Source: Staphylococcus sp. GSSP0090 (GTDB lineage: Bacteria; Bacillota; Bacilli; Staphylococcales; Staphylococcaceae). Taken from it: 59,330 nt of DNA. A model generated the notes under the pieces. That model saw nothing but the letters and a program-made list of their open reading frames with translations, was not told the origin of the DNA and searched no databases. Both the position numbers and the translations under genes were made by a program. The DNA lies in NCBI RefSeq assembly GCF_013391405.1, contig NZ_JACBFD010000038.1, positions 1 through 59,330 of the forward strand, read 5' to 3'. Of this stretch, positions 20,484-29,991 are shown in pieces. How positions within the stretch are numbered: the first letter of the stretch is position 1; each line of letters begins with the position of its first letter.

Positions 20484-21943
20484 GCTTGTATATCCTCAGC
20501 AATCTGTTTACGATCCAGTTTTCCATTTGTTGTTAATGGAAATTGATCTTTAAATACTATTTTTTGAGGAATCATATATTCCGGAATTGATTTTTTAAGT
20601 TCTTGTTTAATGTTGTGTATCATGGCTTGTTCAGCATCGATATCTATTGCCTCGTTTAAAATAACTACGCCTTGTAGTTGGACAACTTTATTATTTCTAT
20701 ATATTGGAACAACCACGGCTTCTTTAATAGCATTAACCTGACGTAACTGAAATTCAATCTCTTCTAATTCCATACGGTAACCATTAAGTTTGACTTGAAA
20801 ATCTATACGACCATTAATAAACCATTGATCGTGCTGTTTCATAGCTTTATCGCCCGTGAAATAGCTTGGCTGACCATTTGATGTTTTAAATACTGCTTGA
20901 GTTCGCAATTCATCCTTAACATACCCTGCACTCACACATGGTCCAGTTATCACGAGCTCGTCATTCTCAGCTAAGGTTAATAATGTGCCTGGTCTTGGTA
21001 CACCAACGGGTAAAGGATTATATTGGTTTATCATATCTTCAGTAATCAGTACACTTGTAACTGCTACCGTTGCTTCTGTAGGCCCATAGGTATTATAAAT
21101 ATACGCTGATGGGAAACGCTGTAATAATGTTTTCGCTGTTCTGTGCGGTAATATTTCACCACAGAAGAAAAATTCTCTCAAGCTACCATACTGATCTTCT
21201 GAAAGGTTTGGTAACATTAAACACATTTCCATAAACGATGGTGTTGAGACCCATACATTAATTCTAGTTTCTTCTAACATTTGATTTAATAATTTAGGTT
21301 TGTTAATCATTGCTTTATCTACTAAATTTAATGTGCCGGCTGTAACTAAACATGGGTAAATTGCCATTACAGATAAATCAAATGAAAAAGGCGCTTGATT
21401 TAACCATTGTTGGTTTTCGCCTAATTGATTAAGGTCGACCATCCATTGTGTAAACTGATTTAAACTGTCGTAACGAATTTGTACCCCTTTCGGTTCACCA
21501 GTTGAACCAGAAGTAAAAATTGTATAAGCAATGTGTTTATCATCAATTTGTAAATTACATGTTGCAGATGTATTCATTTCATTAAATATATTCACATCTA
21601 AAACATGGCCTTGGTTGATGTCTAATACATTTCCTGTTGTATTCAAAATATACTCAGGTTCAATTTTTTCAATAATAGTACGAATGCGATCTTCAGGCAT
21701 TGAAATATCTAGTGGTACATAACCACAGCCTGCTTTCAAACTCGCAATCATTCCTACAACCATATAAGGAGACATATGCCCAAATACGATTAAGGGACTT
21801 TGAGCGTCTTTAATTAATTCAGCTAATCCATTTGTATATTGATTGAGTTCTCGATAAGTAATCGTGTCATCATTATGTCGTATTGCAATTTTGTCGGGGT
21901 AATGCTGTTCATGCTCAATTAATGAATGTATAATATCTTTCAT
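20480..21943 (-). CDS. dltA: D-alanine--D-alanyl carrier protein ligase DltA
   Basis: This cytoplasmic adenylating enzyme of 487 aa activates D-alanine with ATP and loads it on DltC. It has the P-loop [10 protein letters not shown] (144-153), the [13 protein letters not shown] core motif, the YFTGD motif and the catalytic lysine in TNGKLDRKQ near the C-terminus (about K475). The length is normal for DltA. The RBS GAGGAG overlaps the dltX stop, so dltX and dltA are probably translationally coupled. Confidence 0.97.
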   Translation of the reverse strand: MKDIIHSLIEHEQHYPDKIAIRHNDDTITYRELNQYTNGLAELIKDAQSPLIVFGHMSPYMVVGMIASLKAGCGYVPLDISMPEDRIRTIIEKIEPEYILNTTGNVLDINQGHVLDVNIFNEMNTSATCNLQIDDKHIAYTIFTSGSTGEPKGVQIRYDSLNQFTQWMVDLNQLGENQQWLNQAPFSFDLSVMAIYPCLVTAGTLNLVDKAMINKPKLLNQMLEETRINVWVSTPSFMEMCLMLPNLSEDQYGSLREFFFCGEILPHRTAKTLLQRFPSAYIYNTYGPTEATVAVTSVLITEDMINQYNPLPVGVPRPGTLLTLAENDELVITGPCVSAGYVKDELRTQAVFKTSNGQPSYFTGDKAMKQHDQWFINGRIDFQVKLNGYRMELEEIEFQLRQVNAIKEAVVVPIYRNNKVVQLQGVVILNEAIDIDAEQAMIHNIKQELKKSIPEYMIPQKIVFKDQFPLTTNGKLDRKQIAEDIQA

Positions 21944-21957
21944 AATTTTCTCCTCGA

Positions 21958-22104
21958 TTAAAATTCATTATAAATAAAGTTATTATGCGTATCTCCAGAA
22001 CCATATATTAAGTATAGGGCTATAAAAATAGCAAAGTATAATAATGTTAATAACCATGGCTTCAATTTTTGATAGGTTGTTTTATTATTCATTTCCTTAC
22101 TCAT
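21958..22104 (-). CDS. dltX: Teichoic acid D-Ala incorporation-associated protein DltX
   Basis: This 48-aa protein has one membrane helix (about 17-36, [20 protein letters not shown]) and ends in the conserved DltX C-terminus [14 protein letters not shown]. That motif interacts with the extracellular alanyl transfer step in Firmicutes; the role is known for the family. Two adjacent ATG codons exist (22105-22107 and 22102-22104). I chose the second because GAGG lies six bases before it and MSKE matches other staphylococci. It is the first gene of the dlt operon, 14 bp before dltA. Confidence 0.93.
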   Translation of the reverse strand: MSKEMNNKTTYQKLKPWLLTLLYFAIFIALYLIYGSGDTHNNFIYNEF

Positions 22105-22202
22105 CATCCACCTCTTTCATTATTTATACTATTATTTTTTTATTACATAACAATTGTTTTTGTTGTCATGCTATTTACAATATTTTAACATTTTACCAAC
22201 TT

Positions 22203-22231
22203 ATTATACATTTTTTATGATGGCGTGACAA
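22203..22231 (-). promoter_or_regulatory. SigA promoter of dltXABCD
   Basis: On the minus strand TTGTCA (22231-22226), a 17-bp spacer and TATAAT (22208-22203) form a near-consensus promoter. It implies a leader of roughly 90 nt before dltX, which leaves room for control by GraRS or other systems; no specific operator is assigned. Confidence 0.8.
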
Positions 22232-22379
22232 TCGAATAAAGTATTTTATATATAACAAAAATGTTAGATGTTTAAAAAATTAAAATGTTCAAAATACAAT
22301 GATATTTAATTTGCTTTATAATCACAGAAATAAAAAAATAAAAAACCATCTATCTTTACATTTCAGTTTTTATTAACAA

Positions 22380-22417
22380 CAAAAAAGCCTGTGGACATCT
22401 ATTGATATCCACAGGCT
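22380..22417 (-). terminator. Terminator of the 2-hydroxyacid dehydrogenase gene
   Basis: The stem 22386-22395 with 22408-22417 (10 bp, GC-rich) runs into T6 on the minus strand. Confidence 0.85.
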
Positions 22418-22475
22418 CTCATTTCAGTTGGGTACTAAATATACATTTCAAGACATTAGCTACAGCCTGATTTCA

Positions 22476-23435
22476 TCATTTTATTGGTGTTTTAGGCTGT
22501 AAATCATTTAATACTAATCGAATATTATCCACGCACAGTTGAATCATACGGTTTCTAGTAATTACAGACGCACTACCAATATGAGGTACAATGACCGCAT
22601 TATCCATCGCTAAAAGTGGATGATTCATATCTATTGGTTCTTCTCTTAGAACATCTAGACCACACGCTGCGATTTCACCATCTTCTAAAGCAGCCGTTAG
22701 CGCTTCTTCATCAACAACGGCACCGCGTCCTATGTTAATGAAAATGGCGTCGTTTTTCATTTTTTTAAATGCAGTCGCATTAAATTTATTTTGCGTTTCC
22801 TTTGTGAGTGGTGCTGTACATATTATAAAATCACTATGTTCTAACATTGTATCAAACGGTACGTACAATGCGCCTAGCTCTTTTTCGGCATCTTCATGTC
22901 TAGAACGATTATGATACATGATTTTAGTATTAAAGCCCTTTAATCTTCTAGCAAATGCTTTACCAATATCACCCATGCCATAAATGCCCACATTCGCATT
23001 ACTCAAGTCTTTGCCAGCAAACAAATAGGGTCCCCAACTTTGCCATTGACCATTTTGAACATATTTCTCAGCTTCTACAATACGTCTCGCTACTGTCAAC
23101 ATTAATGTGAAGCCTAATTCTGCCGTAGTTTCAGTTAAGACACTTGGTGTATTCGTTGCAATAATACCTTTATTATGCACAAGATCCACATCAATATTGT
23201 CAAAACCAACTGCCATATTTGCAATAATTTTCAGATTAGGTGCTGCTTTGATTGCTTCTTCATCTATTTTTTCACTTAAAGTGATAAAACAAGCCGTCGC
23301 ATCTTTGATTGCTTCTAAAAATTGTGCTCTAGGCATTGGAACAAGTGATTCATTCCACATTTCTACATGTCCAATCGCTTCTAATTGTTCTATAAAAGGT
23401 TGCGGAATTTTTCGAGTAACAATGATTTTATCCAT
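22476..23435 (-). CDS. D-isomer-specific 2-hydroxyacid dehydrogenase (glyoxylate/hydroxypyruvate reductase-like)
   Basis: This NAD(P)-dependent cytoplasmic enzyme has 319 aa. The Rossmann motif GIYGMGDIGKA starts at G150. The catalytic triad of the family is present: R237 (INIGRGAVVDE), E266 (VLREEP) and H285 (VPHIGSAS). Closest in type are glycerate/hydroxypyruvate reductases, but the substrate cannot be fixed from sequence. ATG 23435 has AGGAGT upstream. It follows the HAD phosphatase gene by 10 bp and is probably in one operon with it and the HepT-like gene. Confidence 0.9.
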   Translation of the reverse strand: MDKIIVTRKIPQPFIEQLEAIGHVEMWNESLVPMPRAQFLEAIKDATACFITLSEKIDEEAIKAAPNLKIIANMAVGFDNIDVDLVHNKGIIATNTPSVLTETTAELGFTLMLTVARRIVEAEKYVQNGQWQSWGPYLFAGKDLSNANVGIYGMGDIGKAFARRLKGFNTKIMYHNRSRHEDAEKELGALYVPFDTMLEHSDFIICTAPLTKETQNKFNATAFKKMKNDAIFINIGRGAVVDEEALTAALEDGEIAACGLDVLREEPIDMNHPLLAMDNAVIVPHIGSASVITRNRMIQLCVDNIRLVLNDLQPKTPIK

Positions 23436-23445
23436 ACAAACACTC

Positions 23446-24225
23446 CTATTTTTCGAGTTCTTTAATCACTTCATTTAAATCTTTAAAAGTATAAGTTGGT
23501 GGTACTGATTTTTTTTCTATTTCTTCTTTTGTTGTTACACCAGTTTGTACATGAATGGTATCTATATCAACATTGATGCCAGACATAATATCTGTATCAT
23601 ATAAATCGCCTACCATCGCTACATCTGAACGGTCCAAGTCTAAAATTTCTAGTGCTTTATTCATAATGATCGGCTCTGGTTTACCAATAAATATGGGTTG
23701 GACACCTGTCGATACTGACACAACACTTGTAATTGCACCATTACCTGGTAAAAATCCTCGTTCTTTTGGTATAGAGACATCTTGGTTTGTCGAGATAAAC
23801 TTGGCACCATTTCGTACACCTAATGTCGCAGTTGAGAGTTTTTCATAAGTAACTTGCTCGTCTAAACCAATCACTACATAATCTACAAACTCATCATCTT
23901 TCAGCACTAACCCATGCGCAGTTAACGCATTAGATAGTCCGCTTCCACCTAGCATGTATACAGTCGCTCCAGGAGATTCTTCTGCGATAAATTCAGCGGT
24001 TGCCAAGGCAGATGTAACGACTTCATCAGCTTTCGCAACAATCCCCATTGTATTTAATTTTGCTGCTACTTCTTCTGGTTCTTTCGTTGAATTATTTGTC
24101 ACATACAAATGAGGTATATTTTGATCATTTAAATAGGAAATAAATTGAGCAGCTCCATCAATTTCTTCATTTCCTTTATACATCGTTCCATCTAAATCAA
24201 TTAGATACGCTTTATAATTTTTCAT
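23446..24225 (-). CDS. HAD-IIA family phosphatase (NagD/YutF-like)
   Basis: This cytoplasmic phosphatase of 259 aa belongs to the haloacid dehalogenase superfamily, type IIA. The nucleophile and acid/base aspartates are D10 and D12 in [11 protein letters not shown]. Motif II is in YVTNNST and the metal-binding motif IV is VGDLYDTDI. Related proteins hydrolyse small sugar phosphates or nucleotides, but the substrate is unassigned. It lies 6 bp after the HepT-like gene and 10 bp before the 2-hydroxyacid dehydrogenase. Confidence 0.9.
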   Translation of the reverse strand: MKNYKAYLIDLDGTMYKGNEEIDGAAQFISYLNDQNIPHLYVTNNSTKEPEEVAAKLNTMGIVAKADEVVTSALATAEFIAEESPGATVYMLGGSGLSNALTAHGLVLKDDEFVDYVVIGLDEQVTYEKLSTATLGVRNGAKFISTNQDVSIPKERGFLPGNGAITSVVSVSTGVQPIFIGKPEPIIMNKALEILDLDRSDVAMVGDLYDTDIMSGINVDIDTIHVQTGVTTKEEIEKKSVPPTYTFKDLNEVIKELEK

Positions 24226-24231
24226 TAATAC

Positions 24232-24663
24232 TTATTCTCCTTTTTTACCAAAAGCTGTGATTGGAACATTTTCATTTTCCAAAAATCGAATTACTTCATC
24301 AACATAATTTTGATAAAACGGTAATGCTTCATCAAAAATGGGTATCAATGTGTTAGTATGAAGTTCATCATAATAATGGACAAATTGCTTTCTTACATCA
24401 ACAGTTTGATTAATCTGACGCTGTGTCTCTTTTGATATTACCTTTTCTAAAGCTAAAATATCTATAACATCCTTATAATTACCAGGGTCTCTTAGAATGA
24501 AACCATCTATAATCATATTACCGATGTCTACTGCTGATTCAATAAACATTTGTGCAATGCGTTCAAATGCATAATGATTATCTTTATTGTTAGGATAATC
24601 TTGAATTAATTGTTGTAAATAATTTAATTTAGTATTCAATTGTTCCTTATTAACAAAATACAT
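24232..24663 (-). CDS. HepT-like HEPN protein (DUF86, YutE family)
   Basis: This helical cytoplasmic protein of 143 aa belongs to the DUF86/HEPN family. It has the RX4HXY ribonuclease motif of HepT toxins as RKQFVHYY (R91, H96). In HepT-MntA toxin-antitoxin systems a small nucleotidyltransferase sits beside it. None is present here: the neighbours are a HAD phosphatase and DUF3055. It is conserved at this place in Bacillales, so a housekeeping role is more likely than a toxin. The start is ATG 24661-24663 (MYFVNKEQL), with AGGGGTG about eight bases upstream; nine extra in-frame residues are rejected. Confidence 0.82.
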   Translation of the reverse strand: MYFVNKEQLNTKLNYLQQLIQDYPNNKDNHYAFERIAQMFIESAVDIGNMIIDGFILRDPGNYKDVIDILALEKVISKETQRQINQTVDVRKQFVHYYDELHTNTLIPIFDEALPFYQNYVDEVIRFLENENVPITAFGKKGE

Positions 24664-24812
24664 TTTAGTCACCCCTATCCCTCTCATCATACCATACCTT
24701 TGCAGACAAATTCATTTATGGTTATACTGTAAATTAAGACTTTTAATAGTAAATAATTGGTTTAAAATCAGTTTGTTTAAAATAAATACTCATATTGTTA
24801 GGAGCTTGAAAC

Positions 24813-25079
24813 ATGATTGATATGTATCTATATGATGATGATGAATCTGCACAAGTCCAATTTGTTGGTTTTGTAGGCGAACACAGTCGCTATGATTTAA
24901 TGCTAATTCAAACCAATCGCCATTTTGGGAAAACCATCGTCCTTAACATGCAAACAAATAAATTTGGCATTATTGGCACAGATGATTTAGAAGAAGAAGG
25001 TTATATTGCACATATTCTTGGTGTGTCTGAAACTGAAGGTAACGAGATTACCGCATATTTAAACGAAGTCATTCAATAA
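24813..25079 (+). CDS. DUF3055 family protein
   Basis: This acidic cytoplasmic protein of 88 aa is recognised as the DUF3055 family by its length and the segments MYLYDDDESAQVQFVGFV and IQTNRHFGKTIVLNMQTNKF. It is found in Bacillales and is of unknown function. ATG 24813 is preceded by AGGAG. It stands alone on the plus strand among minus-strand genes and shares the spacer at 24664-24812 with the divergent HepT-like gene. Confidence 0.8.
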   Translation: MIDMYLYDDDESAQVQFVGFVGEHSRYDLMLIQTNRHFGKTIVLNMQTNKFGIIGTDDLEEEGYIAHILGVSETEGNEITAYLNEVIQ

Positions 25080-25120
25080 CACGATGACAACATATGCTAT
25101 AAAACTTAAAATACAAAGCA

Positions 25121-25163
25121 AAAAACAAACCAAAAGCGTGTCACCGCCTTTGGTTTGTTTTGT
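25121..25163. terminator. Terminator between DUF3055 and yutD
   Basis: A stem of about 13 bp (25122-25134 with 25148-25161) has A5 and TTTTGT flanks, so it works in both directions for the two convergent genes. Confidence 0.8.
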
Positions 25164-25201
25164 AAGCATTGATCTCTCAAATCAATGTCTATGATTTTAT
25201 C

Positions 25202-25591
25202 TTACTTCTCTGGTTGTTGGATGCTAGGCTGAATTTTAACATCATGCAATTTGTCTTCTTCGATAATCGCGTCACTTTCAGTAGTTTCGCTTTCATCTGA
25301 CAGTGATTTCAATTCATTTTCTGGAATACGTCTCAATATAAAGTAAGGACAACCAAAATTACAATACTCTAATAAATAATCTTGTATTGTTGAAAAACGT
25401 TTACTTAATTCTGCCTTTTTATTACTATCATTATAAAATCCTTTTAACCTCAATTGATCATATCCAAAATCACCAACAATGAAATCATACTTATCCAAAA
25501 TATCTGAATATCTATTTGCGAATGTTTCTTCATCAAAACACGCTCTATATTCTTCTATTATTTCAAAGTAATGTCCATTTACTTTTATCAT
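25202..25591 (-). CDS. YutD family protein (DUF1027)
   Basis: This cytoplasmic protein of 129 aa is recognised as the YutD family by YDFIVGDFGYDQLRLKGFY near 35-53 and the YCNFGCPYFILRR stretch near 76-88, which has two cysteines. The C-terminal 35 residues are acidic and probably disordered. The function is unknown. The start is ATG 25589-25591, with AGGTG upstream; the GTG nine bases earlier is inside that box. It is next to lipA, as in other Bacillales. Confidence 0.83.
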   Translation of the reverse strand: MIKVNGHYFEIIEEYRACFDEETFANRYSDILDKYDFIVGDFGYDQLRLKGFYNDSNKKAELSKRFSTIQDYLLEYCNFGCPYFILRRIPENELKSLSDESETTESDAIIEEDKLHDVKIQPSIQQPEK

Positions 25592-25679
25592 ATCATTCAC
25601 CTAATCTATGTCATGTAACAAACTTAATTTAAATAAAACACGTTAGCATGACTCATATAGTTTATATCATCTTTCTAAT

Positions 25680-25739
25680 AAAGACTTAGTTCATCTAGTG
25701 CGATACATCGCAATCACCTAAAATGAACTAAGTCTTTTG
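25680..25739 (-). terminator. Terminator of lipA
   Basis: A perfect 15-bp outer stem (25680-25694 with 25723-25737) encloses a small inner hairpin (GCGA/TCGC). The T-rich tail lies on the minus strand. Confidence 0.8.
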
Positions 25740-25743
25740 TTAA

Positions 25744-26685
25744 TTATTTATTCGCATCTGTACCAATTTCATTTCCAAGTTTTTCTTCTCCGATGCGGTG
25801 TCTTTCTTTTGCCGCTTCGTTTACTTGTTCATCTGCATGGTAAGAACTTCTTACAAGTGGACCAGCTTGGCAATGTTTAAAACCTTTATCCATCGCTACT
25901 TTTCTTAATTTACCAAATTCTAATGGCGTATAATATTTTTCAACTTTTAAGTGTTTGCGTGAAGGTTGTAAATATTGACCTATTGTCAAAATATCTACGT
26001 CATTTGCACGAAGGTCATCCATTGTTTCATAAATTTCCTCGTGTGTTTCGCCTAATCCCACCATTAAACTTGATTTTGTAGGAATATCTGGCTGTAATTC
26101 TTTAGAACGTCTCAAGAACTCCAAAGTACGATCGTAAGTCGCTCTAGCACGAACTCTCGGTGTCAAACGGCGAACCGTCTCAATGTTATGGTTTAAGATA
26201 TCCGGTTTGGATGCCATTAATGTTTCTAATGCATCGTAATCTCCGCCCATATCTGAAGGTAAGATTTCAATTGATGTAAATGGATTACGTTCACGTACTT
26301 TACGCACTGTTTCAGCGTATACATTTGAACCTGCATCTCTTAAATCATCACGCGCAACTGCAGTAATAACAACATGCTTTAAATTCATTAATTCTACAGA
26401 CTCTGCCACGCGTTCTGGCTCATCTAAATCTAATTCGTTTGGTAAACCAGTCTTAACTGCACAGAAACGACAAGCTCGTGTACAAACTGCACCAAGTATC
26501 ATAAATGTTGCAGTACGACGTTCACCCCAACACTCGTGTATATTTGGACACTTTGCTTCTTCACAAACTGTATGTAAATTCTTTTCGCGCATCATTTTCT
26601 TAAGACCAGTATAATTTTCGTTAGTATTTAGTTTTATTTTTAACCAATCTGGTTTACGTAAAATCTCTTCATTTTTAGTAGCCAT
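25744..26685 (-). CDS. lipA: Lipoyl synthase
   Basis: This radical SAM enzyme of 313 aa inserts two sulfur atoms into octanoyl groups bound to carrier proteins such as GcvH. Both [4Fe-4S] sites are intact: the auxiliary cluster [12 protein letters not shown] (C41, C46, C52) and the radical SAM motif CTRACRFC (C68, C72, C75). The conserved RSSYHADE stretch near 280 closes the auxiliary site. AAAGGA precedes ATG 26685. It depends on the Suf and Nfu Fe-S proteins, also in this window, and its product is used on GcvH at 45 kb. Confidence 0.96.
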   Translation of the reverse strand: MATKNEEILRKPDWLKIKLNTNENYTGLKKMMREKNLHTVCEEAKCPNIHECWGERRTATFMILGAVCTRACRFCAVKTGLPNELDLDEPERVAESVELMNLKHVVITAVARDDLRDAGSNVYAETVRKVRERNPFTSIEILPSDMGGDYDALETLMASKPDILNHNIETVRRLTPRVRARATYDRTLEFLRRSKELQPDIPTKSSLMVGLGETHEEIYETMDDLRANDVDILTIGQYLQPSRKHLKVEKYYTPLEFGKLRKVAMDKGFKHCQAGPLVRSSYHADEQVNEAAKERHRIGEEKLGNEIGTDANK

Positions 26686-26766
26686 AACATGACAATCCTT
26701 TCGATTTGAAATCTCTCATCATTATAACGAAATTTCCAACAAATGAAAACGAATTATGACAACATT

Positions 26767-28086
26767 TTAATATTCTAGCAATTTTTCCTTGAAAATATCA
26801 CGTAAAAACTCTGGCATTAAGTAATCTATAGCTTGATCTTTTAACATTGGAAAATATCTACCAAATGTGTACATATCCACTGTCCCTAAGATATACGTAC
26901 CATCATTATCGATTTCTTCACCATTTATAAAATAACGTGATTCAGACTCGATAAATCCTAAATTATATAAAACATAGCCTCCAAAAATATCTCCTCTAAA
27001 TCCTAAACCTTGTGCATGCTCATTCAAATATTCTTGCTTTTGGCTTTTAATAATGACTTGTTTCAATTCTTGACCACTTAATCTAATACGCACTGCGTTG
27101 ATTGGATGTGGTAACATTTGATGGATATCATATTCTGTAATTTGATCGCTATCAATGCCTCTTACGATTAAACCAGCATTAATAATCGTGCAATCTGCAT
27201 TCGTAAATTCAAATAAACTCTCAGCTAACATATAAGACGTTTGCGAAATCATATTAGTGCGTCTTGGTAATTGGATGGGATGATCTATAACTGCGTCGCT
27301 TAGAAGTGCTTTTCCTTCTGCTTCAAAATGAGTTTCGACTTCAGGAAGCTTATCTATAGGATGAATGGTTGCCTCTTTATTAACGATGACTTTATTATCA
27401 ATTTCTAATGTAACTTCACCTAAGAAATAACCATATTTACCTGCTGCTGCCATGAGCACGCCATGATTCAATTCTCCTTTTTCGAAATAATGATGCGTAT
27501 GACTACCTAAAATTAAGTCAATTTCAGGTATTTCTTGGCATAATTTTTCATCAAAAAAGACCCCTACATGACTCATTATAATCAATAAATCATATGCCCC
27601 TTCATTAGCACTAATCTCATCTTTAATCGCTTCTAATGGATTCGTTACAATCCAATCCAGTGCTCTATAAAACGGCGTAAACGGAGCAGTTGCAGCAACA
27701 AATAGTATACGCACACCGTCTATCACCTTAATAAATGATGAAGATATATTGTTTGGTAATTGACCGCGTTCATCAAATACATTGGCACAAGTCACATCAA
27801 ATTTCGCATTATCATATAATGTATTCAAGGCATCATGAGATATCGTCATTCCTTCATTATTGCCAATCGTAGCTAAATCGCAATGTGCTTCATTTAATAA
27901 TTCAACGTTTTTGATACCCATCGTTGCCTCAGTAACTGGTGCTGATAAATCAACATGATCACCGATATCTAAATAGAGCGAGGGATGATCTAATTTAGGT
28001 CTCTCTTGAGCTAAATATTCAGTGATACGTGCGTATTCATGTAGATGACTATGAATATCATTGGTATGATAAATGGTTAGTTTCAT
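26767..28086 (-). CDS. Bifunctional metallophosphatase/5'-nucleotidase (YunD-like)
   Basis: The protein has 439 aa. The N-terminal calcineurin-like metallophosphoesterase domain carries the metal motifs YHTNDIHSHL (D10, H12), LDIGDHVD, GNNEG, MSHVG and GSHTHHY. The C-terminal 5'-nucleotidase domain (about 270-430) has TNADCTIINAGLIVRG. No signal peptide is present, so unlike secreted 5'-nucleotidases it should be cytoplasmic. The likely substrates are nucleotides or UDP-sugars; this is not shown. GGAGGG lies upstream of ATG 28086. It is transcribed with the TSUP exporter (20-bp gap). Confidence 0.88.
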   Translation of the reverse strand: MKLTIYHTNDIHSHLHEYARITEYLAQERPKLDHPSLYLDIGDHVDLSAPVTEATMGIKNVELLNEAHCDLATIGNNEGMTISHDALNTLYDNAKFDVTCANVFDERGQLPNNISSSFIKVIDGVRILFVAATAPFTPFYRALDWIVTNPLEAIKDEISANEGAYDLLIIMSHVGVFFDEKLCQEIPEIDLILGSHTHHYFEKGELNHGVLMAAAGKYGYFLGEVTLEIDNKVIVNKEATIHPIDKLPEVETHFEAEGKALLSDAVIDHPIQLPRRTNMISQTSYMLAESLFEFTNADCTIINAGLIVRGIDSDQITEYDIHQMLPHPINAVRIRLSGQELKQVIIKSQKQEYLNEHAQGLGFRGDIFGGYVLYNLGFIESESRYFINGEEIDNDGTYILGTVDMYTFGRYFPMLKDQAIDYLMPEFLRDIFKEKLLEY

Positions 28087-28106
28087 CTATGTTTCCCTCC
28101 TCTAAT

Positions 28107-28931
28107 TTATAAAAATGATTTAATGATTAGATATATACCCATAATGAGCATGACAGTGCGTAATAATGTAACTACTGTATTGGATTGAATTGATCGATTA
28201 ATTCTGACACCAAGTTTCGCACCAAAATAGCTTGCAATAATTAAGATAATGGCATAACCCCATGCGACATGCCCTTGTACGATATGACCTGCAGAACTGA
28301 CGACACTTGAAAAGAAAATCATCATCATACTTGTACCTACTGCAACATGCGGTGGAAATCTAAATACAATTAACATTAATGGTGTCATTAAAGCACCACC
28401 GCCAATACCAAATAATCCTGTTAAGATACCAATAAATAGCGTAGCAACAAATGCAATCAATGGTGGTACATGATAATGATACGTTTCACCATGACCGTCT
28501 ACATAAGTTTTTTCATATTGTGGCTTCGCAAATAGTTTTAGTGGTTTTATTTTATTTCTCACCATTAATATAATGGCTACTAAAATTAAAAATATGCCAA
28601 AATATAAATTAAAAGATTCTAATGTAAGATAACGACTTAAGATCGAACCTATCAAAGAACCAGGAAGTAAGCCAAATAAAAATATGGATCCATTTTTAAC
28701 ATCCACTTGTTTTGTTTTAAGATAACCTAGCGTGGAAGATAATCCCGTCACAATTAATATAACAGAGGATGTTCCGATTGCAATTTGTGGCGTTATACCG
28801 TGTAACATCTCATTATCCACACCTAGATATACGATTGTCGGAACGATAATAATGCCACCACCAATACCAACTAAAGAGCCAACAACCGCTGACAAACCAC
28901 CAATTAAAATCAATAATATAACTGTTAACAT
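28107..28931 (-). CDS. TSUP family membrane exporter (TauE/SafE, YunE-like)
   Basis: This polytopic membrane protein of 274 aa has eight or nine helices in two homologous halves. Each half has the family motif: SLVGIGGGIIIVPTIVYLG near 20-38 and GLFGIGGGALMTPLMLIVF near 171-189. TSUP proteins move sulfite, sulfonates or other small anions; the substrate here is unknown. It has the yunDEF arrangement of Bacillus, with genes for YunD and DUF72 on either side and short gaps (20 and 10 bp), so the three form an operon. Confidence 0.88.
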   Translation of the reverse strand: MLTVILLILIGGLSAVVGSLVGIGGGIIIVPTIVYLGVDNEMLHGITPQIAIGTSSVILIVTGLSSTLGYLKTKQVDVKNGSIFLFGLLPGSLIGSILSRYLTLESFNLYFGIFLILVAIILMVRNKIKPLKLFAKPQYEKTYVDGHGETYHYHVPPLIAFVATLFIGILTGLFGIGGGALMTPLMLIVFRFPPHVAVGTSMMMIFFSSVVSSAGHIVQGHVAWGYAIILIIASYFGAKLGVRINRSIQSNTVVTLLRTVMLIMGIYLIIKSFL

Positions 28932-28941
28932 CTTATCGCTC

Positions 28942-29790
28942 CTAGAATAATTTTAATTGCTGTGGTGCTAATCCTTCGTAATCTATGCCCAACAAGCGTT
29001 GGTATGTTTTAGCATTTTGTGCTGCATGACCACCAGAATTATTATTAAATACAACATAAATATTTTTGGCTTTCTGTTCTAACACTTTAACTTTATTCAC
29101 TAAATCTTGTAGCTCTGATTCACTATAATCATAAAGATATCTCACATCACGCCATGCCTCGTCAGTCATGTCCTTTTTTGTCCACCCATGTACATTTCTA
29201 CCATGATAACGTACAAACGCAGTTTCATGCGTAATTCTATTAATGAGTGGTATAGAACCTTGACCTGCTTGCGGTTCATCACAAACAGCATGAATAATTT
29301 GTTGTTGTGTTAAAAAAGCCAATGTTTCTTCTTTAAATTGCTCATCGAACCAAGATTGATGTCTGAATTCAACACATATTGGAAAATCTCTTAATTGTTC
29401 TCGAACGTATCTTATATAGGTAATATTCGAGACCGTACAGTCAAACCATGGTGGAAATTGCACTAATACCATAGCGAGTTTATTTTCATCTTTCAAAGGT
29501 TGTAACATTGCTTTAAATTGATCAAAAAGAACTTGTCTCGTTTCCGCATAATCATGAAAATCAGCATGAAGTGTTAATGCTTGATGTATTTTAACGATAA
29601 ATTCAAAACGTTCTGGCGTTTCTTTAATCCATTTTCTTATATTTCTTTCGGGTTGAATCGCATAATAAGTTGCATCAAGCTCCACAATTGGAAAGTGACT
29701 TGCATATGTAATTAATTTATCTGTTTTTCGCTGCAAATCCTCATATAATGTATCGTGATCGCCCCAACCTGTTAATCCTATATTTATCAT
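28942..29790 (-). CDS. DUF72 family protein (YunF-like)
   Basis: This cytoplasmic protein of 282 aa has a predicted TIM-barrel fold. Family features are INIGLTGWGDHD at the start, FPIVELDATYYAI near 33-45, VEFRHQSWF near 144-152 and YVVFNNNSGGHAAQNA near 257-272. The biochemical role is unknown. The start is ATG 29788-29790 with GGTGATA upstream; four further in-frame codons beginning with GTG are possible but less likely. It is the first gene of a yunFED-like operon. Confidence 0.85.
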   Translation of the reverse strand: MINIGLTGWGDHDTLYEDLQRKTDKLITYASHFPIVELDATYYAIQPERNIRKWIKETPERFEFIVKIHQALTLHADFHDYAETRQVLFDQFKAMLQPLKDENKLAMVLVQFPPWFDCTVSNITYIRYVREQLRDFPICVEFRHQSWFDEQFKEETLAFLTQQQIIHAVCDEPQAGQGSIPLINRITHETAFVRYHGRNVHGWTKKDMTDEAWRDVRYLYDYSESELQDLVNKVKVLEQKAKNIYVVFNNNSGGHAAQNAKTYQRLLGIDYEGLAPQQLKLF

Positions 29791-29912
29791 ATGTATCACC
29801 AAATCAATGATACCACAGATGATTTATGAGATTCACTTGATTAAATTCAATTTACGATAACTTTTAAAAAACTAAAAGGTTTTTAATTAAAATAGTTTGC
29901 TTTCTATTATTA

Positions 29913-29964
29913 AAGACGAGACGAGAACCACTCAATTATTCATTAAGTCTTCTCATCTCGTCTT
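29913..29964 (-). terminator. Terminator of the nitronate monooxygenase-like gene
   Basis: A 15-bp stem with one G-U (29913-29927 with 29950-29964) lies just after the gene on the minus strand, followed by TTTAATAATAG. Confidence 0.75.
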
Positions 29965-29991
29965 CCATATATTCTATATTTAATGCTTGAA

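Larger units (their letters stand above)
22105..22475. other. Intergenic region between dltX and the 2-hydroxyacid dehydrogenase
   Basis: This stretch holds the dlt promoter (22203-22231), a dlt leader of about 90 nt, and the terminator of the dehydrogenase gene (22380-22417). The rest (22235-22375) is very AT-rich with no visible gene. Confidence 0.6.

Noticed and set aside
24232..25591. Toxin-antitoxin system made of the HepT-like gene and DUF3055
   Set aside because: DUF3055 is on the other strand, is not a nucleotidyltransferase, and both genes are conserved core genes.
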